Below, one piece after another: positions 32,678 to 36,640 of a stretch of DNA of 36,640 bases; positions within the stretch are counted from its first letter, which is position 1, and each line of letters opens with the position of its first letter. The DNA is taken from positions 1-36,640 of the forward strand of contig JAAZPT010000191.1 of NCBI GenBank assembly GCA_012797085.1, read 5' to 3'. Source of the DNA: Christensenellaceae bacterium. GTDB taxonomy: Bacteria; Bacillota; Clostridia; Christensenellales; Aristaeellaceae. Position numbers and translations under genes: made by a program. The notes beneath the pieces were generated by a model that did no database searches, was not told the DNA's origin, and saw nothing but the letters and a program-made list of their open reading frames with translations.

Positions 32678-33340
32678 TTACATTCTATATAATTTTATTC
32701 CGTTCATTTGCATGTTGTATAGTGCAAATGTGTTCATAAGCTCTCCGTTGTGGTTTGTTTCATCTATTGTATATGTTTCAACAGCCTCTATGGGTACTAT
32801 AATTTTTGCAATGCCGTTTAATTCGTCAAAATAGCTCTTTAAAGTCAATGCAAACTGCATTACACATATATCTGTAACCAAGCCCACAACTATAAAATTA
32901 ACTATGTTTTTGTTGTTTTTAAGCCACTCTTTAAACTTTAGGGCATGAAAACCGTTTGTGGAGTTCTTTTCCACCAATGTATCAACGTCTTTATTAAAGG
33001 CCAACTCTTTAACTAAAGCGGGCTCATTTGTTGTGTTTATGCAATGGGGCGGGTAACTGTTAAATTCGCTGGCATCTGCCGGATGGCAATCGGCAAAGTA
33101 CAGCTTTTTAAAGCCCTCGGCCTTGCTTAGCTGCTCAACATAGGGCAATATGTTTAAAGCTCTGGGGGAGCTTAATGCACCCTCGTTTACAAAGCCCTCT
33201 ATAACGTCAACAAATATTATAGCGGTATCTTCTTTTTTAAAACTATCCAAGTTGAGATTGGGCAATGCTTTAAAGCTTTCCTCAATATTTAGCAAGGACT
33301 CAACGGCTTTTTCCATATTTTTATAAAGTTCTAATTTCAT
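32678..33340 (-). CDS. Cysteine hydrolase, nicotinamidase-like (isochorismatase family)
   Basis: The 220-residue protein has the catalytic triad D45 (FVDVIEGF), K125 (VEKNSTNGF) and C159 (VTDICVMQFA). The metal-binding pattern D84-x-H86 with a later H99 (ADCHPADASEF, YPPHC) is the mark of nicotinamidases (PncA type), which turn nicotinamide into nicotinate for NAD salvage. Sequence around these sites is divergent, so another amide could be the substrate. AGGAGG lies 7 nt before the ATG. It is followed by the PHP gene. Confidence 0.78.
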   Translation of the reverse strand: MKLELYKNMEKAVESLLNIEESFKALPNLNLDSFKKEDTAIIFVDVIEGFVNEGALSSPRALNILPYVEQLSKAEGFKKLYFADCHPADASEFNSYPPHCINTTNEPALVKELAFNKDVDTLVEKNSTNGFHALKFKEWLKNNKNIVNFIVVGLVTDICVMQFALTLKSYFDELNGIAKIIVPIEAVETYTIDETNHNGELMNTFALYNMQMNGIKLYRM

Positions 33341-33355
33341 AATTACCTCCTAAAT

Positions 33356-33385
33356 AAAAAAACAGGCTTGTATTCCTACAAGCCT
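33356..33385 (-). terminator. Terminator after the LytTR-DUF3021 operon
   Basis: On the minus strand AGGCTTGT - AGGAAT - ACAAGCCT is followed by GTTTTTTT. It lies 30-60 nt after the DUF3021 stop and directly before the nicotinamidase-like gene. Confidence 0.8.
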
Positions 33386-33413
33386 ATTATACTATATTTT
33401 TTGCTTATTTACA

Positions 33414-33869
33414 TTATTTTTGCTTATTAACGTGTTTATTAATCTTTTTCAACTTAGCCTTTAAGGCATAATACTGAGTTACCCATATAATTATAAATAT
33501 GGCTGTAAATATGGTAAAGTACTGTATAAAACCCTTTAAGCTGTGCTCCATCCAATGGGCAAAATAAGCTGTAGGCAACATAATAAGGGCATTAATAGCA
33601 AAGTAAGTAGCTGTTTGTTTTGCTATGCTCCATTCGTCAATTTCCCAAATTACAGAGGTGGCGGCAAAGCCGAAACCTATCAATGCACTCATCAATGTTT
33701 GAAAAACTACAGCATTAATTTCATTGCCGAACTGTTTAACAAGGGAGGGCATAACTGCGGAATAATGGCCGTTTGCCACTGTAAGTGAAGCTGCTATTGT
33801 AATTAAATAGCCAATTGTAATACCAAGTGGTATACCTGATAATCCTCTTAAAATAATTTTCTTTTTCAT
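33414..33869 (-). CDS. DUF3021-family membrane protein
   Basis: The 151-residue protein has four membrane helices: an N-terminal one (GIPLGITIGYLITIAASL), one near residues 55-75, and two later, ending in a basic cytosolic tail. The length and the pairing with a LytTR gene match DUF3021 proteins, which are thought to act with their LytTR partner as a membrane anti-activator or sensor. The ATG at 33869 has GAGGTG 6 nt upstream; a GTG at 33878 is in frame. It begins 10 nt after the LytTR gene. Confidence 0.85.
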   Translation of the reverse strand: MKKKIILRGLSGIPLGITIGYLITIAASLTVANGHYSAVMPSLVKQFGNEINAVVFQTLMSALIGFGFAATSVIWEIDEWSIAKQTATYFAINALIMLPTAYFAHWMEHSLKGFIQYFTIFTAIFIIIWVTQYYALKAKLKKINKHVNKQK

Positions 33870-33879
33870 ATAAAACACC

Positions 33880-34320
33880 TCATATCCCTAATACTTCTTT
33901 AATTTTGCTAACGTAACGCCTGCTAGCAAATGCGTTTTCACCGTTTTTAAGCTCTAAACATAATGTACCTACAAAACTCAAATCAATGTTTTTAATAAAA
34001 TTCAAGTTTACAATTTCAGAGTTGGATATTCTTACAAACATTTTGTTGTTTAATCTTTCCTCTAACTCATAAAGCCTTAAACGTATTAAATACTTATCCT
34101 CGTTTGTTTGAGCGTAAACCTTTTGATTTTCCGTGTAAAACCTTATTATGTTGCTTGTATTTAATACCTGTAACTTGTCTTTACTAAAACCTGCAACTAT
34201 GGTTTTGTTGGTAATGTTCAGCTTTTGAACCAGCTCCATAATTTCTTCGTCAACATTTTTACATCTCACCAATACCTCGGTCTCATTTAAGTTGGGGTCA
34301 ACCTCCACTTTCACCAGCAT
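33880..34320 (-). CDS. LytTR-family DNA-binding regulator
   Basis: The 146-residue protein is a stand-alone LytTR regulator. About 45 N-terminal residues precede the LytTR domain: IRFYTENQKVYAQTNEDKYLIRLRLYELEERL, FVRISNSEIVNLNFIKNIDL and NAFASRRYVSKIKEVL are typical, with the RISNS element that contacts DNA. There is no receiver domain, so activity is probably set by the co-transcribed DUF3021 partner. AGGAGGTGA precedes the ATG. Confidence 0.93.
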   Translation of the reverse strand: MLVKVEVDPNLNETEVLVRCKNVDEEIMELVQKLNITNKTIVAGFSKDKLQVLNTSNIIRFYTENQKVYAQTNEDKYLIRLRLYELEERLNNKMFVRISNSEIVNLNFIKNIDLSFVGTLCLELKNGENAFASRRYVSKIKEVLGI

Positions 34321-34341
34321 TTCGTCACCTCCTTAGCTAAT

Positions 34342-34370
34342 AGTATAGGGATTATTTGTTTTATATCATC
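34342..34370 (-). promoter_or_regulatory. Promoter of the LytTR-DUF3021 operon
   Basis: On the minus strand the -10 TATACT (34347-34342) is good, but the -35 region 17 nt upstream (GATGAT, 34370-34365) is poor. A weak -35 next to activator-like repeats fits positive control. Confidence 0.5.
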
Positions 34371-34380
34371 TGTATTTATA

Positions 34381-34408
34381 TAAGTGGTTGTTTTTTAATT
34401 GTAAGTGG
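34381..34408 (-). promoter_or_regulatory. Tandem LytTR-type binding sites
   Basis: On the minus strand CCACTTA occurs twice (34408-34402 and 34387-34381) as direct repeats 21 nt apart, two helical turns. LytTR proteins bind direct repeats with about this period, and these lie just upstream of the weak -35. Confidence 0.6.
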
Positions 34409-34435
34409 CAAAATTACTAAAAAATCAAAGCCTTA

Positions 34436-35671
34436 TTACATTATTTTTCTGCATTCCACATAATAACGTTTTTCATTAGCGGAGCCCATACTGAATGTTT
34501 TCCTGGGCAAAACGCCAAGTTTATGCACCGTATCAAACAGGCTGCTTTTATCTATATCTGGCAAAATAAAGCCTATATTGCTTTTACTTAATTGTTTAAT
34601 TTCCTCAAGGCCATGTATATAATCTATTTTAAGAGCCCTGGAAGTTGATAAAATCTGGTCTAAAACCCTTTGTAACACGGCAACGGGCAACAGCCTGCTT
34701 GCATAATCATAGGGGATATAAAGTTGCTTATCGGCAAATTTTATTATTATATCATCTTCACCGCTCTGTTTTAGACTTATAGGCAAATATTTTGAAAGCT
34801 CATTTATAAATCTTTCCGGCTCGGCATTATAAATAACCCTGTATATAGGCTCAAAAACAAGGGCATCATCATGTATATTGCATAGCTCTATTGTTGCAAA
34901 ACGGGCAGGATGATTTTCCCTTTGCTCAGGGCTTAAATTTGCCTTAATATTATTCCAATGGGCCTGGGCAACCTTCAAGCTGTGGTTGCCGTCGCCGACA
35001 CCATATAAAAAACCTCTTTTATTGCTGTTTTTTAAAGCGGTTAGGGAATTGTATATATGTTCCAAATCTTCCGTTTTATCCACTTTAAAAGCCTTAATAT
35101 GGCCGCCGTTTTTGTTTAAGCCATAGTCGTAAAGCACATCTAAACTGTCGGCTTTTGCATTTAAGGGCTCAATTACGGTTTTGTTTTTATCATCAAACAG
35201 CACCATAACATGAGATAGCTCTAAAGGAGCCTTTTCCCTTATTTCAAGTCTGGGGGGAATTCTTTCAAGAACAACTTCCTCGGTAGACTGTATAAGGGGC
35301 TTGTCCTCAGCGGCGCCATATTGCTCCAAATCGCAAACGCAAAGAAGACCGAGTTTAACTTTATTTTTAACCTGCCTTTGCAACAATATAAAGCTGTTGT
35401 TTATTTCCTTGCTCAATATGCCGTTGTTTAAGTAGTTTTCCATATTGCGCCAAATTTGCTCTTTATAATCTTTTCTTTTATTCAAGTAAACCTCGGGCAA
35501 TATCAAGTTTAATGTGGAGGGATTATCACCTACAAATTCCTTTAAACTTTCCCAATAGTTCAAATCCTGAGTATATTGATCGCAGGCAACAACTGCCCAT
35601 TTTTCCATGTTTATATTATCCTTTGGCAACAAAAAGTTAGCAGGGTAAATTCCTAACTTGTTCCAGTCCAT
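34436..35671 (-). CDS. DUF1015-family protein
   Basis: The protein (about 411 residues) matches the DUF1015 pattern I remember: an N-terminal VVACDQYTQDLNYWE (near residue 25), the central GLLCVCDLEQYGAAEDKPLIQSTEE, and GVGDGNHSLKVAQAHW with a conserved Asp/His pair. The family is widespread in anaerobes and its role is not well established; I assign no reaction. The ATG at 35671 was chosen, with AGGTAGGTG upstream; a GTG at 35680 is also in frame. It appears to be a single-gene unit. Confidence 0.78.
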   Translation of the reverse strand: MDWNKLGIYPANFLLPKDNINMEKWAVVACDQYTQDLNYWESLKEFVGDNPSTLNLILPEVYLNKRKDYKEQIWRNMENYLNNGILSKEINNSFILLQRQVKNKVKLGLLCVCDLEQYGAAEDKPLIQSTEEVVLERIPPRLEIREKAPLELSHVMVLFDDKNKTVIEPLNAKADSLDVLYDYGLNKNGGHIKAFKVDKTEDLEHIYNSLTALKNSNKRGFLYGVGDGNHSLKVAQAHWNNIKANLSPEQRENHPARFATIELCNIHDDALVFEPIYRVIYNAEPERFINELSKYLPISLKQSGEDDIIIKFADKQLYIPYDYASRLLPVAVLQRVLDQILSTSRALKIDYIHGLEEIKQLSKSNIGFILPDIDKSSLFDTVHKLGVLPRKTFSMGSANEKRYYVECRKIM

Positions 35672-35800
35672 AAAAAGCACCTACCTTTCCAATAATGTAA
35701 TAATTTTATATCAGAAACCATTTAATGTAAAGATAGGAATAACGCTATTAAACAAGGTTTTTAAAAATATTTACTTAAAAATTACAAAATAATTACATGC

Positions 35801-35831
35801 TGAAAAACAGCTGTAGAATATATATTGATTT
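35801..35831 (+). repeat. 31-nt intergenic repeat, copy 1
   Basis: This copy starts TGAAAAACAGCTG and ends TATATTGATTT. It matches copy 2 at 35945-35975 at 28 of 31 positions. The rest of the 306-nt gap 35681-35986 is AT-rich with two TGTTATAAT elements and no gene. Confidence 0.75.
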
Positions 35832-35931
35832 TTAGTGTGTTATTTGATTTAATATGTTATAATAATAAAAAGTAGTAATGAAAACAAAGTAAATTGTATT
35901 TTTATGTTCAGCCTGATGTTCAAGGTGTTTT

Positions 35932-35940
35932 TGTTATAAT
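35932..35940 (+). promoter_or_regulatory. Extended -10 promoter for the AAA ATPase gene
   Basis: TGTTATAAT is an extended -10, 46 nt before the start codon. An identical element lies at 35855-35863. Neither has a clear -35. Confidence 0.4.
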
Positions 35941-35944
35941 AAAA

Positions 35945-35975
35945 TGAAAAACAGCTGCAAAATGTATATTGATTT
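35945..35975 (+). repeat. 31-nt intergenic repeat, copy 2
   Basis: This copy lies just after the proposed promoter, so it would be in the mRNA leader of the ATPase gene. It differs from copy 1 at three positions. Confidence 0.75.
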
Positions 35976-35986
35976 GGGGTGATTTA

Positions 35987-36640
35987 ATGAATATACATAG
36001 GGACAAATATTTACAAAAGCTTATAAACCGTATGAACAACGGTTTAATTAAGCTTGTAACGGGAATAAGGCACAGCGGGAAATCCTACTTGATATTTAAT
36101 ATTTTTAAAAACTATCTGTTAAAAAATAAGGTGGATGAGGATCATATTATTACAGTTGAGCTGGATAGGGTAGAATATGTTCATTATAGGGAGCCTCTGG
36201 TAATTTTGGACTATATAAAAAGCCAAATAAAAGATGATAAGAACTATTACATTTTATTGGACGAAGTGCAGATGTTAAAACAGTTGGAGGCTGTTTTAGA
36301 TTCCTTATGGAGTATAAACAATGTTGATATATACCTTACCCTAAGCAATACAAATTATTTATCCGGCGATATATTAAGGGATTTTATGGGTCGTTGTGAT
36401 GAAATACATGTCTATCCCCTCACTTTTAAGGAGTTCAGCAATGTATATAATGGCGAGCGAGTTTGGAAAAATTATTATACCTATGGCGGCCTGCCTTTAG
36501 TTTGTACTATGGAAACCGAAGAAGAAAAAACGGAATACCTTACTAATTTGTTTGAAGAAAGCTATATAAAGGATATACTGGAAAGGAACAGCATAGAAAA
36601 AACTGAAGAATTAAACGATTTAATCAATATACTCGCCTCA
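35987..36640 (+). CDS. AAA ATPase, DUF4143-type (partial, runs off the right edge)
   Basis: The first 218 codons are present and open to the window end. The P-loop is VTGIRHSGKSYLIFN (residues 24-38), where TGxRxxGKS is typical of AAA_14 ATPases; Walker B is YILLDEVQML; a sensor-like segment IYLTLSNTNYL and the MGRCDEIHVYPLTFKEF motif follow, which is the hallmark of this ATP-binding/DUF4143 group. These proteins are common in anaerobes and their substrates are unknown. GGGGTGAT precedes the ATG at 6 nt. Confidence 0.85.
   Translation, partial: MNIHRDKYLQKLINRMNNGLIKLVTGIRHSGKSYLIFNIFKNYLLKNKVDEDHIITVELDRVEYVHYREPLVILDYIKSQIKDDKNYYILLDEVQMLKQLEAVLDSLWSINNVDIYLTLSNTNYLSGDILRDFMGRCDEIHVYPLTFKEFSNVYNGERVWKNYYTYGGLPLVCTMETEEEKTEYLTNLFEESYIKDILERNSIEKTEELNDLINILAS

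Overview
The window is a low-GC chromosomal segment that looks like a Clostridia-type Firmicute. The evidence is AT-rich codon use, strong GGAGG ribosome-binding sites, TTG and GTG starts, sigma-A promoters that often have an extended -10 (TGnTATAAT), a T-box leader, a zinc-type S14, and a LytTR/DUF3021 pair. There are no rRNA or tRNA genes, insertion sequences, CRISPR arrays or phage genes.

Layout. (1) 1-2900: tail of a sugar ABC permease, its solute-binding protein, and a polytopic GT-C-like membrane protein. (2) 2901-6780, minus strand: iorA-iorB-paaK (indolepyruvate:ferredoxin oxidoreductase plus an arylacetate-CoA ligase) behind a T-box leader. Its specifier reads UGG (Trp), and its antiterminator bulge (UGGC) fits the G73 discriminator of tRNA-Trp. 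(3) 6790-9400: ftsH and a divergent TetR gene, sharing an intergenic region rich in ACAACA/TGTTGT inverted repeats. (4) 9410-10394: a YjjG-like HAD phosphatase and a small unknown protein. (5) 10542-16544: a six-gene plus-strand operon with a DUF624 membrane protein, a methyltransferase, Hsp33, an all-helical unknown, an HD hydrolase, and a membrane-anchored zinc-ribbon/TPR/CHB_HEX protein.

(6) 16600-29727: the S10-spc ribosomal protein supercluster, starting from a near-consensus promoter and a structured leader of about 170 nt. It runs rpsJ-rplC-rplD-rplW-rplB-rpsS-rplV-rpsC-rplP-rpmC-rpsQ-rplN-rplX-rplE-rpsN-rpsH-rplF-rplR-rpsE-rpmD-rplO-secY-adk-map-KOW-infA-rpmJ. It stops at a terminator directly after rpmJ, so the usual rpsM-rpsK-rpsD-rpoA-rplQ block is not here. 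(7) 29728-36640: a TM2-domain mini-protein, a TetR/alpha-beta hydrolase operon with a perfect operator and consensus promoter, a PHP phosphatase with a nicotinamidase-like hydrolase, a LytTR-DUF3021 pair with tandem LytTR-like sites, a DUF1015 protein, and a truncated AAA/DUF4143-type ATPase at the right edge.

The most interesting unit is the T-box-controlled iorAB-paaK operon. Induction by uncharged tRNA-Trp makes sense if the enzymes work in the reductive direction: indoleacetate to indoleacetyl-CoA to indolepyruvate to tryptophan. That would be salvage, the opposite of the catabolic role usually assumed for indolepyruvate oxidoreductase in fermenters.
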